A stretch of 64,000 nt of DNA from Deinandra increscens subsp. villosa (GCA_039602395.1 JBCNJP010000018.1:1240001-1304000), one strand, 5' to 3'; shown: positions 12,001 to 22,439, numbered from the stretch's first letter. Translations and numbers: made by a program. The notes: generated by a model not told the origin, from the sequence alone.

Positions 12001-14870
12001 GTATCTGATGATAACCTTTATACGCATCCAAAAAGCATTTCCACTTAAATCCTGTAACCGAATCTACTTTCCAATCAATCTCTGGCAATGGATAACAGTC
12101 CTTTGGGCACACATTATTTACATTTTTAAAATCGATACACATCCTCCAGGAATCATCTGGCTTTTTGACCAACACGGGATTTGATACCCAATCCGAAAAT
12201 TGTATTTCTCTCAAAATGTTTGCTTCTAACAACTTATCTACTTCCGCTTTCACAACTTGCGCCCGTTCATTATCCATCCCTCTCTTGCGTTGCTGGTATG
12301 GAACACTTCCTGGATACAAAGCCAACTTATGTTCTGACAGATGCCTCGGTACTCCAGTCATATCAGAAGGTTCCCACGCAAAAACATCCACACTTTTAGT
12401 TAACAAATCATATAATTTTCCCCTTGCATTCCCTGTCAATCGATCTCCAATTTGCAACTGCTGATCTGGATACCTTGGGTTAATTGCCCACTTATCCATT
12501 TTCATAATTGCTTCCCTATCTTCTTTTTGCGTTTCTGGTAACCGAACAGCACACACCTGTAAACACCCATCAGAAGTTAAAGATGCAACCCCCCTTGGTG
12601 TTGGAAATCTTATCATCCCATGAGTTACCGATATTACCGCCCCCAATTGACTCAGAACTGGCCGCCCCAAAATAACATTATGAGAGGACGCAGCACTGAC
12701 CACCAGGAACGTAACTTCCAAAGCCCGAATCTGCTCCCCCACTCCTATAACCATTGGCAAAGTAATTTTTCCCAGAGGTCTAACCATTTCCCCCGAGAAT
12801 CCCATTAAAGGAACCCTTGATGGCACCAACTTTTGTTGCACCTCTACCCCCATTTTCCTGAAACACTGTTCATACATTATATCAACCGCACTCCCACAAT
12901 CCACATAGACCCTTTTGACTTCGTAAGTTGCTATCATAGCAGCTACCACCACAGGTTCCTCTCTTGCCATCTGCCTTAGAAGTGGAGGAAAAGTAATTTC
13001 CTGATACTGCCAATCATCCTGCTTACTTATCTTTTTCTTCTGAAACTTTTCCAACTGATGACGCTTTACCCCAACCATATTAATCACCTTAATTGGCTCG
13101 GTAACCCCTTTTAGAACCTTTACTAAATGCCCCAACTTTCCGGACCTTACTGCTTTATCAATCTCTTTCTTTAATGCCCAACATGCATCGGTCGTGTGAC
13201 CCCTATCTTGATGAAAATCACAATATTTGTCGAGATTCTTCATAGGAGGAGCTTTTATTTTTGGAGGAGCCTGAAACTGAACACGCTCAGTCGACAAAAT
13301 TTCACTTGGAGTTTTAATAAGTTCTACAAATTTATCATGCCGAGTCGAAACATAACCGTTTCTTGACTGAGCTCCAGCATATCCTGCCCTAGCAACTACG
13401 GGCCGAACCCACTTATTTTGAAAATTACCCATATTATTTCTTATTGGACCTGCATACCTTCTGTTAATCTGACCAGTCCCCACATATCCGCCCCGAGGAA
13501 CCAAATTACGACCTTCTGTTTGAACAAAACTTCCACACGCATTTTTCCCCCTAACATAAGCCTTAGCCTTATCCATCAAAACTTCCATAGACTTCGGAAG
13601 ATCCTCATGCAATTTCTCGACCAACTGAGCACATCTAACTCCATGACAAAACCCAGAAATACGCAACTGATCGCCTGCACCAGAGATTTTCATACTCTCT
13701 CGATTAAAACGACCTATAAAGTCTTCAATTGACTCTTGATCCCTACGCCGAATATTATGTATTTCTGTCGGATCTCTTGTACATTTTTTCTGCTGACTAA
13801 ACTGCCTCAAAAACTTTCCTTTTAAATCCTCAAAACTAACAATTCCACCAACCGGAAGTGCATCGAACCAAACCCTGGCTATACCAGTGAAAGTCTGTAC
13901 AAACATATGACACCAAGTCTCTTCCGCCCAATTTTCTATCCTAGCAGCAGAGTAAAACTCAAACACATGATCATCCGGATCTGCCAATCCACCATACTTA
14001 CTCACCGTTGACGGCATCTTTAATTTGCGAGGAAATGTTGCTTCCGCGATCCCTGAGGCAAACTTCGATTGCGATGTCATAGACTCCGGCATATACGGAG
14101 TAACCATCTCTGCATCTTATTAATATTTAAAATAATCAACAACCCCCAACGACACGTGGATCAAACCACAGACATGGTTCAACAAACTAAATGTTGACAT
14201 AATTTTACAATTGTGAACTATTATAAAATTTTCTTCAAAAGCAACATTTACTTTCAGTTTTGTAAAAAATTAAAAACTCGAAGGAATCATTCTCAGTAAG
14301 TAAAGAAAATCAATGATCTGTACTATTATCATAAAATCTTCACAAATTACCATCAATGATTTCGAACATGAACCTCATACCTTTTACCGAAGGTTTCACC
14401 GTTTTTACTGTTTTCCGATCATCATTTACCGCTGACGGTCGCCGATTCTGGATTTTACTCTGAAATTTTGCCAGCTGAACTTGCATATCATCAGCTTCTT
14501 CTTCCATAGATCGTTGTTCCTTCAAAAACATCAACAATTCCTTATTTCTTCGCAAAAAATCAACATCCAGCTCTGATAAATCGTCATCATCCGACTCCTT
14601 TTCTGGTGATTTCGTGTTCTTCATACCGACATCACTATCGAAAACAACCATGTCTTGTTTATCGGAAACATCCTTAACCACAGACTTCTTTGATCCATCA
14701 GTACTCCCAGGAATTAACGTCTTTGAATCCATAAATGAAGTTGTGAAGACCGAAGTAGTCTTAAGTGGCGATTCATCAGCAGAAAAACCCGAATTCTGCC
14801 GAAAAGAAGAACTCGACTTCAATTTTTCGTTTGAAGCCGTAACCGAAAAAGTTTTATCCAAATCACTCAT
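9088..14870 (-). CDS. gag-pol: Tat1 gag-pol polyprotein, 4 exons, ~1771 aa
   Basis: Exons on the minus strand are 14870-14381, 14109-10939, 10828-10727 and 10640-9088, summing to 1772 codons including the stop. Exon 1 encodes a Ser/Asp-rich N-terminus with a short coiled coil. Exon 2 holds the capsid-like gag (VWFDALPVGG near 13860), a Tat-type zinc motif CxxHx4GHxTxxC (near 13200), aspartic protease with DCGSA in place of DSGSA (near 12900), RT with YVDDIVIK (near 11835), and the start of RNase H (TDGS near 10965). Exons 3 and 4 complete RNase H (NNEAEYEA, then CTDSLLV). Exon 4 adds the HHCC zinc finger of integrase (H..GNH...CDECQ, ~10125-9990), the catalytic core (D in WGIDIVGPF, D in SDNGKQF, E in QVERVN) and the C-terminal domain to HLRKYHV. 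There is no stop in the spliced frame. The start is the first ATG after the primer-binding site; a GTG five codons upstream is ignored. Confidence 0.9.
10641..10726 (-). other. Intron 3 of Tat1 gag-pol (86 bp, in RNase H)
   Basis: Donor GCAG/GTTACT and acceptor AAACAG/GGTTAAG. Splicing yields NNEAEYEAVLAGLRMM, aligning with NNEAEYEALIAGLQIA of Tat2. The 102-bp exon between introns 2 and 3 is fully open. Confidence 0.9.
10829..10938 (-). other. Intron 2 of Tat1 gag-pol (110 bp, in RNase H)
   Basis: Donor GCAG/GTAAGATT and acceptor TTACAG/GTATATT. Unspliced reading runs off RNase H into a hydrophobic stretch and stops. Splicing yields GAGAGILIVSPDG, which aligns residue for residue with GTGLGILLKSPQG in Tat2 (26700-26740). 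Confidence 0.9.
14110..14380 (-). other. Intron 1 of Tat1 gag-pol (271 bp, in gag)
   Basis: Donor AAAG/GTATGAGG at 14381/14380 and acceptor TGCAG/AGATGG at 14110/14109. Without splicing, the N-terminal ORF ends after 14 further codons and the main gag ORF starts separately at 14107. With splicing the two join in frame. Confidence 0.65.
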
Positions 14871-14908
14871 CGTCAAATTCAACACTCAATCACGAAGGAT
14901 CCAGTCAA

Positions 14909-14924
14909 CTAATGGATGGCGCCA
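14909..14924 (-). other. Tat1 primer-binding site
   Basis: On the minus strand TGGCGCCATCCATTAG begins one base after the 5' LTR. The TGGCGCC start is shared with Tat2 and Tat3. I do not assign the tRNA. Confidence 0.7.
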
Positions 14925-14925
14925 C

Positions 14926-15256
14926 TGAAAAAGGAAAAAGTGCCTAATGGAACACTTTTGCCACCAAATCAGAGAGAAGAAATTAAGAGTGAATGAGATT
15001 TGAATTTAGAGAGAGAAAATGTGTATTGATTCTGATGATGATACAAGTAAATTGAGAAAGATACAAAAAGATCCCTATTCTAGGTCTAATCTTGAATATT
15101 TATAGGCTCGCGATCACGTCCTCTTGACCCTTAGCTCGAATCTTGCTCCAGATCCTCGCCTTGCATACACCTATAAAACCATTATCACTTGCTCGAGGAC
15201 TTAGATGCGCGATGGTCGGATGTAAACACACATCCGACAATCTCATCTATTCATCA
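14926..15256 (-). repeat. Tat1 5' LTR (331 bp)
   Basis: Partner of 4788-5118 with one difference. A TATA box, TATAAATA on the minus strand (15097-15104), is the likely start of the genomic RNA. Confidence 0.95.
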
Positions 15257-15424
15257 CCCATCTTAATTTTGTGGAGAACCATTTCCATACCCACTTAGTC
15301 TTTGACGTTTATAAACTTTACCAAACTGAACTAATTTCTCTCTAGTATCCTTCTTGGTCAGTATGAACACATCCACAACTTCCCCATACCTATAAAACTC
15401 CTTGGTCTCCTCCGTCTTAATCCC
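15257..15424 (-). pseudogene. LINE ORF1 RRM, C-terminal part
   Basis: The minus strand reads GIKTEETKEFYRYGEVVDVF, the helix and strand after RNP2 of an RNA-recognition motif as found at the start of plant LINE ORF1. Its N-terminal half (SFFISNLY) lies on the far side of the CACTA element at 21382-21410. The frame is intact across the CACTA junction but decays towards Tat1. Confidence 0.7.
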
Positions 15425-15436
15425 CTCTACAAGAAA

Positions 15437-15556
15437 TCTAAGCAATAGTGGCGACGTTATTTGCGGTGACAGCAATCAATAGTGGCGACAACTTTTAGCG
15501 GCGACCTTTTAGCGGCGACATGTCGCCGCTAATTGTCATGGATCCGCAACTCTTCT
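15437..15556. repeat. CACTA left subterminal repeats with a perfect 24-bp palindrome
   Basis: At least five copies of AATAGTGGCGAC or TTTAGCGGCGAC occur. The arms TTAGCGGCGACA and TGTCGCCGCTAA form a perfect palindrome at 15509-15532. Such arrays bind the small transposase subunit in En/Spm. Confidence 0.8.
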
Positions 15557-17065
15557 CTTGCTTCATATCTCACCGTTGGATGATGTGGTTAATCTAAGGG
15601 CTGTGATTATTGCCGCTAATGGGCTAAAAAAGAAGCGGGGATATTGCTTAGGTTTCCCTCGTTTTGTTCTTCATTCACCGCCAAATTATCACTCCCACCG
15701 CCGAGCCCTAATTTCGCCAGCTTCGTACGTTCATAATCGCCGGCGTCTTTCGTTCGTCATCGCCGGCTGCCGTCGTTCTCACAGTCAACCGTCGATTTCC
15801 GCCACAATGTGAGTTTTATCAGCCTCTAGCTCGTCGGATTTCTCACTCCCGTTTCCGATTTGAAGTTGCGCTTGTAACAACGATAGCACCTCCTTCCGAT
15901 TTCAACCTCCGTCTGCCGTTGCCGTCTGCCGTTGCCGTCTGCCGTTGCCGTCTGCCGTTGTTACTAACGTATCCTCCGATTTCAAGCTCAAGACCGCTCG
16001 GAAGTTCAGGAAGGTATACTAGCTAGCTCCAATGGAGATTATGTTTATGATGATATGATCTATTGTTATTATTATTATATATCCAATTTCAATTTCTTCT
16101 GTATGGATCCACGAATCATGTTTTGATTAGGGCTTGAATTAAATGAGTTCTCATTTTGTTTTTGGACCAAAGTAATAGAATGATAAATCTGCACTTGTGC
16201 TATTAAGTTTTTAATTGTCTAATTTAGTTGTTTGGGGACTGGGAAAATTAAGGTATAGGGAAGGCTTCAGCATCTGCTTCAATATCAAACAGTTAGATTT
16301 TGATTTCATGTAGTTGCTTAGGTGTGAGATGTGAGGATTATTGGTTGTTAAACAATGTTTTTGTGTATCTAACTCTACTACCAGTATTTTGTGTCACTGT
16401 CAAAGTACTCTTTCTCATTAGAAGTTGCTAAAATTTAATGAAAGCTGGAAGTTTTATCCAATTACACACACCAGTCATTCTTCTCCAATGAAATCTTGAA
16501 GGCTAGCAAGAAACACTTAGGTTGCACTGGCTAATGGTGTTTATCTCATTCTGATATAGCAAGAAATGTTATGCTGACAATAGGATCCAAAAGCTTTATT
16601 TTAAGTGCTTGTGTTTTTATTGAAAAGCTTTGTTTTGGATGGAGTAATATGAGAGTGGGTCATTATAAACTTATAAACACCCCACATAGGATCCACATAT
16701 GCTTATATTTTGACTAGATAATTATGAGGTCTTGATTGATTGATTTATGTCTTTTTTCCTTCAATCTTCTTCATGTATATATATGGTGATCCAGTTGTTC
16801 TTTATTAAGGTGGCATCAAGGATGCAAATTTAGGTTTAAACATGAGAGATTTATGTCTTATTATTCATGCTTATATATATGCAAGTGTATAGTAATCATT
16901 ATCAAGATATGTTATATGACATAAATGTATACTTTTTACATGCTTTGGGATTTATGCATTTTCTTATGTAAATATATATATGTTAGTTTATAATGATCAT
17001 TATCAAGATATAGTTTGTGTATTATAGGGTTTAGGTTGTGTGTCTTCATTCTTGTCAGTTGCAGC
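15557..17065 (+). promoter_or_regulatory. CACTA 5' leader with probable long leader intron
   Basis: No coding domain is visible. 15600-15960 is GC- and CT-rich like a plant 5' UTR and includes four 13-bp tandem copies of CCGTCTGCCGTTG (15909-15960). A donor AAG/GTATACT near 16013 and an acceptor GTTGCAG at 17064, two bases before the transposase ATG, suggest a ~1.05-kb leader intron. 16014-17064 is AT-rich and otherwise empty. Confidence 0.4.
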
Positions 17066-19037
17066 ATGGTTGTTGATAAGAGCTGGCTTAACAATCCAAA
17101 TCGTAGCTCAACGGAGTATAGTAATGGACTTGATTCTTTTCTGGAGATTTGTAAAGGTGTTGTCGACGAAAGAGGCTATGTTTTTTGTCCGTGTAACAAA
17201 TGTAGGAATACGCTCCTGCATCCCTTGCGAACAGTGAAGTATCATTGGAAAGGATGGGGTTTCTGGGCGACGTACAAGGTTTGTAACTATCATGGTGAAA
17301 GTTTAGGTCCTGAAGTTGTAGTTATAGATGACGATGCGTCAGGAAATAATATGGGTGGTGCTCTCGAAGATCTTATGCAAGTGGATACCAACATCGAAGA
17401 AGGGAACTCAGATCCACAGAGTAGCGAGGCCAGTGATGATTTTGACGACCTATTAAAGGAACTCCAATCAGAATTATATCCGGGCTGTACTAAGTTTTCT
17501 TCCCTTGACTTTTTAGCAAAGCTTATGCATATCAAGGTGAAGCATAAAATGACTAATAGTTTATTTGATGAGATTCTTGAGTTAATGCGATCTTCATATC
17601 CGGAAGGAAACAGGATTCCCGCTTTGCATTACGTAGCCAAAAAGACATTAAAGAAGATTGGGCTGGGATATGAGTCGATACACGTGTGCAAGAATGATTG
17701 TGCTCTCTTCTGGAAAGAACACGCGTCGTTGCAGAATTGTCCTGTTTGCAATGAGAGTCGGTGGGTCGATAAGAACACAAAGGGAAAGAAGGTAGCTAAG
17801 AAGGTGTTAAAATACTTTCCTTTGACCCTCAGACTACGACGTTTGTATTGTTCAAGACACACGGCAAAAGATATGATTTGGCACAGTACCGGGCGATCAG
17901 AAGAGGGTACGATGCGTCATCCTGTTGATGGAACTTCATGGAAAGAATTTGATGTAAAGTACCCTAACTTCTCTAGGGAAGCCCGAAATGTTCGATTGGG
18001 GCTTGCAGCTGACGGTTTTAATCCGTTTGGTAACATGAGTTTGTCTTACAGCATGTGGCCGGTTCTACTCACCACATACAACCTCCCTCCATGGCTATGC
18101 ATGAAAGAGTCCTCGTTCATGTTGGCCTTGTTGATTCCTGGCCCAAAATCACCCGGGAAGGACATGGACGTTTTTCTTAGGCCCTTCGTGGATGAGCTTA
18201 AGCATTTGTGGCAGTCAGGCGTACGTACTAAAGATGCAGCTACAAACACATTCTTCACAATGAAGGCGGCGTTGTTATGGACCATAAACGACTTTCCAGC
18301 ACGTAGTAGTTTATCAGGTTGGACCGGGCAGGGCTATAAAGCATGCCCGACATGCAACGAAGACACTTCATCGGTACGTGTAAAACATAAAATCGCATAT
18401 GTCGGTCATCGTCGATTCTTAGATCCTGATGATCCGTGGAGAACCAATTTGGAATTTAATGGGAAACCGGAGTTAGGAAACGCTCCAAAACAATTTAGTG
18501 AAGCTGACATAAAAGCTCAACATGATCGTTGAGTCCATCAACTACCGGGCAAGCATCCTGATTTTGGATTAGCCGGTGGTAAGAAAAAGCAGTCAGAGGA
18601 GTTCGAGAAGAATAACTGGTACAAACAAAGCATATTTTATGAGAATTTGGGATCTACCAATAAATGTTGGCTGCGCCAAGAATGTTGAGGTGGATGAGGA
18701 CGAGAATGTTCAAAATGTTGACAGCAACTCTTCATCCGAAGATCTTGATGTCGTTAACAACAACTCTTCATCTGCTATAAATTTGTTTGTTGACTTCAGG
18801 CAATACTTTCCAAGCAGTTCTGCTACTCAGGGCGAGGCTGTTGAAGTGTCTGCGGACAGGATTGTTGATGTGTCTGAGGACGAATCTGAGAGTGAAACTG
18901 AAGTGTCTGAGAGTGAAGTTGAAGTGTTTGAGGGGTCTGAGAGTGATATTGAAGTGTTCGACGGGTCTGAGAGTGATATTGAAGTGTCCGAGGGAGAGAT
19001 TTCTGAGGGGGGAGAGATGTCTGAGGGGTCTGACTAA
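17066..19037 (+). pseudogene. tnp2: CACTA transposase TNP2, internally deleted
   Basis: From the ATG at 17066 the protein opens with a Transpos_assoc-type domain (SWLNNPNR..., CPCNKCRN). The TNP2 transposase domain follows: CVKN/CALFW-type CKNDCALFW, then CPVCNESRW, then MIWHSTGR, DGFNPFGNMS, and TGQGYKACPTCNEDT. The frame stops at 18532. Homology limps on to about 18680 (HPDFGL, then NNWYKQSIF) and then jumps to an acidic tail (18690-19037) with a 30-bp repeat encoding ESDIEVFDGS units. The rest of TNP2 and the usual following domains are missing, so an internal deletion removed the C-terminal half. It is not a functional transposase. Confidence 0.85.
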
Positions 19038-19122
19038 AAGTAAAGTTAGTTTAATTTCTATTTGTTATTTTATGTTGTAATGCAAAACTTTATTCATATT
19101 TTATATATTGTAACTTTTCAGC

Positions 19123-20922
19123 ATGACGGATGTGATGGGCCATGGCGGGGATGGCGCAGGCCAGGATCCACCACTACCCGGTGGTTTTGGTGCGGGACAT
19201 GGACATTACGAGGATGGTAAGTCTTATTATGTTACTACACTTATTTATTTATTTTAAAAATCATGACTGATTTTTTTTCTAATTATAATTGCAGTGGCTC
19301 AGGTTCGTAGGAAACGGGGAAAGGCAAAAAACGATGGGCTCGAAGCATTGGTAAAAAAAACGGGGGGCCATTAACTTTAATTTTTGATCACCGTGCTACA
19401 TTTGATCCACTTGATGATGCTGGAAAGTTTTTCAAACGGGAAGTCAGAAAGTATATCTGGAATTGTATCCCCTTTGATAAACCTTCTTGGCAGGATGTTT
19501 CAGAAGCCCAAAAGAATGCGATGTTACAACATCTCAAGGTAAATGATTTATTTATGTTTAATTTATATGTCTGTGTTAATTTGTTTTTACTTAAGTAACT
19601 TGTTTTGTTTAATTTTGTAAGCTTCATTCAATCTCGATAAGATTGATTCTGAACCCATGCCCATTAAAGAAAAAATTAGGAAATCAGTTCGTAATATATA
19701 CATGAAGCGGTATAGAGATCGAAAATATAATGCACATGTGCATTTTAATGAAAATTGGAGGGGATGATAATGACATTGAGAGAGCTTTGGCCAGTCTGCT
19801 AGAAGGGATGCAGATTGATAGTCGGCGTAGGTCTGTTGAGTTTTTTACGTTAGAAAAATATAAAAGTAGGTCAGCAGCCAACACATCAAATCGTGCAGCC
19901 CAACTAATCACAAACCGCGGGGGGACATTATCATATAGTAATACGAGTTATAAAAAAGTAATGATATGTACATATATATAAATGTATATATTTATTATAG
20001 TAGTTCTTGAATTACTAAAGTAATATTTGATGTTGAACAGGCTCAAACCCACCTACAAACGTTCATCGATGCTCATACCCTTCCAGACGGGACGCTTGAC
20101 CCATTAGTAGTCGATACAATTGTATGTATTTATTTTATATATAATTTTTGAATATATATACATGATGTATTAAATCATCTTTGTAAAATATAGCGTGAAC
20201 TTCAAGAGGAGTTTGATTCCCAAACTCAACCTGACGGTGAGGGGACTTCTTCGCAAGTAGCGAATGAATTCGAAGTGTTTCAAAAGGTGTTGAAACCTCG
20301 ACGTGGATGGATCCGAGGAATTGGTTTTAAAGCATGTTCTGAAGCACCCGTTCCCGATATGCAGTCGCAACCGCCGCCACAACCCTCATTCACACGGGTA
20401 ACATTATAGCTTTGTTTATTTTATGTTTGTATAAGTAATTTGATGTTTATATTTGTTAAATGTTGGTAGTTCGACCCGTTTGACCCGTTTGACCCGTTTG
20501 ACCGAAATATTGTATGCATCTAGATGTATGTATCATGTATGTAAAACAACCCGTTTGATGTATTTATTAGTCATGTCCAAGTTGTATGGAATATATATAT
20601 GTTAAACAACACCAAGAGTGTTGTATGCCATGGGGTCTATTTGTTAGGCAGAAACACCAACCACCCATGATTCTTGTTTACTAATTAAACAATAGTATGC
20701 AACAAAAGCTCTTACTACTACATGTTTGACTTTTTGCAAAATGACTCGTTTGATGCAAATGTTTGTATATTTTTGTAGGATCAAATTAAGGAATTGATTC
20801 AAGACCCGTATTTTCTAGAGCAACTCTCACAGATAACGGGTTTGAATGTTGGAACACAACGACAAGAAAATAACAATGACGAGGGAAACGACGACGACGA
20901 AGGAAACAACGATGGTGATTGA
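19123..20922 (+). pseudogene. CACTA second gene, Transposase_24-like (TNPA/TNP1 type)
   Basis: Six likely exons with GT-AG borders: 19123-19216, 19295-19538, 19622-19957, 20041-20121, 20194-20397 and 20779-20922. The product begins Gly-rich, continues with the Transposase_24-type region (KYIWNCIPFDKPSW, then MKRYRDRKYNAH, then RSAANTSNRAAQ), and ends in an acidic Asn/Asp tail. Frameshifts near the G-run at 19360 and near 19756 break it. In this family the protein binds the subterminal repeats. An 8-9 bp GACCCGTTT triplication lies in intron 5 (20470-20503). Confidence 0.75.
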
Positions 20923-21165
20923 TCGATGGGACATCATCTTTAAGTAACTAGTTTCTATGTTATATATATGTTCAAGATATTAGTTTGTGTTGGTGTGTAA
21001 CTTCTTAAACTTGTTTTGGACCTTAATGGTTTTTGTACGACTTGAATGTTTATTAATGATGGCGTATTGTATGAATTTATCTTGTCAATCTGCAGTTTTG
21101 TTAGCGTGTTTGGATATAAAACAGGAAACGTATAAAATACAAACGAAAATAGTTTTGTAGAATAG
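20923..21165 (+). other. CACTA 3' untranslated stretch
   Basis: AT-rich sequence between the second CACTA gene and the right subterminal repeats. Nothing coding is visible. Confidence 0.5.
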
Positions 21166-21369
21166 CTAGCAATAGTGGCGACAGCAATAGTGGCGACAAA
21201 GGGCAATAGTGGCGACATATCAAGCGGCGATCAGTGGACTAATAGCGGCATTTGAAAGCAATAGGGCGGGTCAGTAGCGGCGCACAATAGCGGCGACATG
21301 TCGCGCTAAGGGAATAGTGGCGACAAGCCTAAGCAATAGCGGCGATAAATGTCGCCACTATTGACCTTA
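21166..21369. repeat. CACTA right subterminal repeats
   Basis: About ten copies of the word (A)ATAGyGGCGACA, including inverted copies near 21298 and 21348, mirror the left end. Confidence 0.85.
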
Positions 21370-21381
21370 TTTCTTGTAGTG

Positions 21382-21500
21382 ATATAAGTTGCTGATGAAA
21401 AAGGACGTAATTTCCCCTTGCGTTCTAAAAGTCCATCCCATCTCTTACGAATATGGACGCTTTTCTTCTTTATCCTTCAACTCATCGCTCCCTATCTCTC
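21382..21500 (-). pseudogene. LINE ORF1 start (RRM RNP2), right piece
   Basis: On the minus strand the sequence just before the CACTA junction reads TSFFISNLY, the RNP2 strand of an RRM. It continues in frame with GIKTEE at 15424. An upstream WDGLLERKG-like start lies near 21440, with a frameshift between. Confidence 0.65.
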
Positions 21501-21544
21501 CCCCATTTTTAGTACTCCTAGTTTTAAAAAACATAATAAAAAAA

Positions 21545-21755
21545 CTCTTACAGGCACCTTATGCACCTTATATATAAATATGACTCACATGAGAATGCTC
21601 GAACCTTGCACAAGTAGGAAGAGTTAAATCAGAGAATGAATTGTGAAATTGTATTGATCAAGTCATTAAAAGAGTATAGAGCCCTATATTTATATACATG
21701 ATAAGGTAAATAATTTATCCTTCTACCCATGTGGGATGTCTAAAGTATATCTAAT
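21545..21755 (-). repeat. 3' LTR of a minus-strand Copia element (limits approximate)
   Basis: It follows a purine tract (GCGGGGGGAATA on the minus strand) directly after the RNase H stop codon. It contains a TATA-like TATATAAATATAG on the minus strand (about 21686-21705). The distal end, where LINE sequence resumes, is not clear. Confidence 0.5.
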
Positions 21756-21793
21756 ATTCCCCCCGCAAGTTGAGATCGGAAACGACCTGCAGC
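21751..21793 (-). pseudogene. pol: Copia RNase H C-terminus, left piece
   Basis: The minus strand encodes the last residues of a Copia polyprotein (QVVSDLNLRGEY, then stop). It joins the RNase H piece at 43263-43580 once Tat2 and one copy of its GCAGC duplication are removed. Confidence 0.85.
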
Positions 21794-22418
21794 TGTTATG
21801 GGTCAGGTTCCAGGCGCCCTGCTGAAAAGCTCGATCATGCAGGAATCCGGGAATCCCAAGGATTCTCGACAGGTTATGTTACTTGTTATTTATTTGAATA
21901 TCTTTACTCGCTAATAGCCACGTGATTAATTTCAATCGCAGGTAAACAAGGTCTAACCTCCCTAAAGAACCGGTCAATTAGGGCTGACATGGCACGAATG
22001 AACGTGGACGAGGTGGTGGATTTCCTCAAACGGCTCGTGAACATGGTCAAGAGGATCCCTGATTTTTCGGATAGTTAGTTTATTCTGTTTGTAACTATAA
22101 ATAAGACATGATCGAATTAGGAAAACACACAACACACAGCACTCTGAATACTGTAACACTTAGCACTCGATTGTCGTCTTCATTATTGTAATCGGATTCT
22201 TGATTTATAAAAGCTTTAGGTAGCAGGCGCTTTGAGCCGGCTCCCGAGGTTTTTACTGGGATTCTCAGAGGCAACTCTCAGGATTCCGGGTTTCCCTCGT
22301 ATATCATCGTGTCAATTGCACTACTTTTACTTTGCTTTTGAACCAGATTTCTTAGCACCTCACCCCACATTCTAAGTTTGGAATACGAGATTGCCTCGTG
22401 CAATTTTTGACCAAAACA
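21794..22418 (+). repeat. Tat2 5' LTR (625 bp)
   Basis: TGTTATGGG...CCAAAACA. TATA box CTATAAATA at 22095-22103. It is identical to the 3' LTR except for A/C in GTGTCAATTGC near 22314. Confidence 0.95.
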
Positions 22419-22421
22419 GTT

Positions 22422-22439
22422 TGGCGCCCACCGTGGGGC
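22422..22439 (+). other. Tat2 primer-binding site
   Basis: TGGCGCCCACCGTGGGGC, three bases after the 5' LTR. The same 17-base core is in Tat3. Confidence 0.8.

Larger units (their letters stand above)
4788..15256 (-). mobile_element. Tat1: complete Tat-lineage Ty3/Gypsy retrotransposon
   Basis: A 10,469-bp element with two 331-bp LTRs (4788-5118 and 14926-15256) that differ at one position. It is flanked by a perfect 5-bp duplication CCCAT (4783-4787 and 15257-15261). Reading on the minus strand the order is LTR, primer-binding site, gag, protease, RT, RNase H, integrase, spacer, an antisense gene on the plus strand, polypurine tract, LTR. With introns removed, every reading frame is open. 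One LTR difference in 331 bases points to a very recent insertion, so this is the best candidate in the window for a functional autonomous element. It sits inside an old LINE ORF1. Confidence 0.95.
15425..21381 (+). mobile_element. CACTA (En/Spm) DNA transposon, defective
   Basis: The right end is TTTCTTGTAGTG (21370-21381), the exact complement of the CACTACAAGAAA terminus. The left end reads CTCTACAAGAAA (15425-15436), one base off. Both subterminal regions are packed with AATAGyGGCGACA-type words in both orientations. Inside are a TNP2-type transposase and a Transposase_24-like gene, both damaged. Flanks are CCC and ATA, so no 3-bp target duplication remains; a few bases were probably lost at the left junction. 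It disrupts the RRM of a LINE ORF1. Confidence 0.88.

Noticed and set aside
12165..12464. Plus-strand open frames opposite Tat1 RT
   Set aside because: Shadows of the RT coding strand with no motif of their own.
15557..15812. 84-aa open frame at the start of the CACTA element
   Set aside because: Composition fits a 5' untranslated exon, no domain is present, and it ends before a plausible leader intron.
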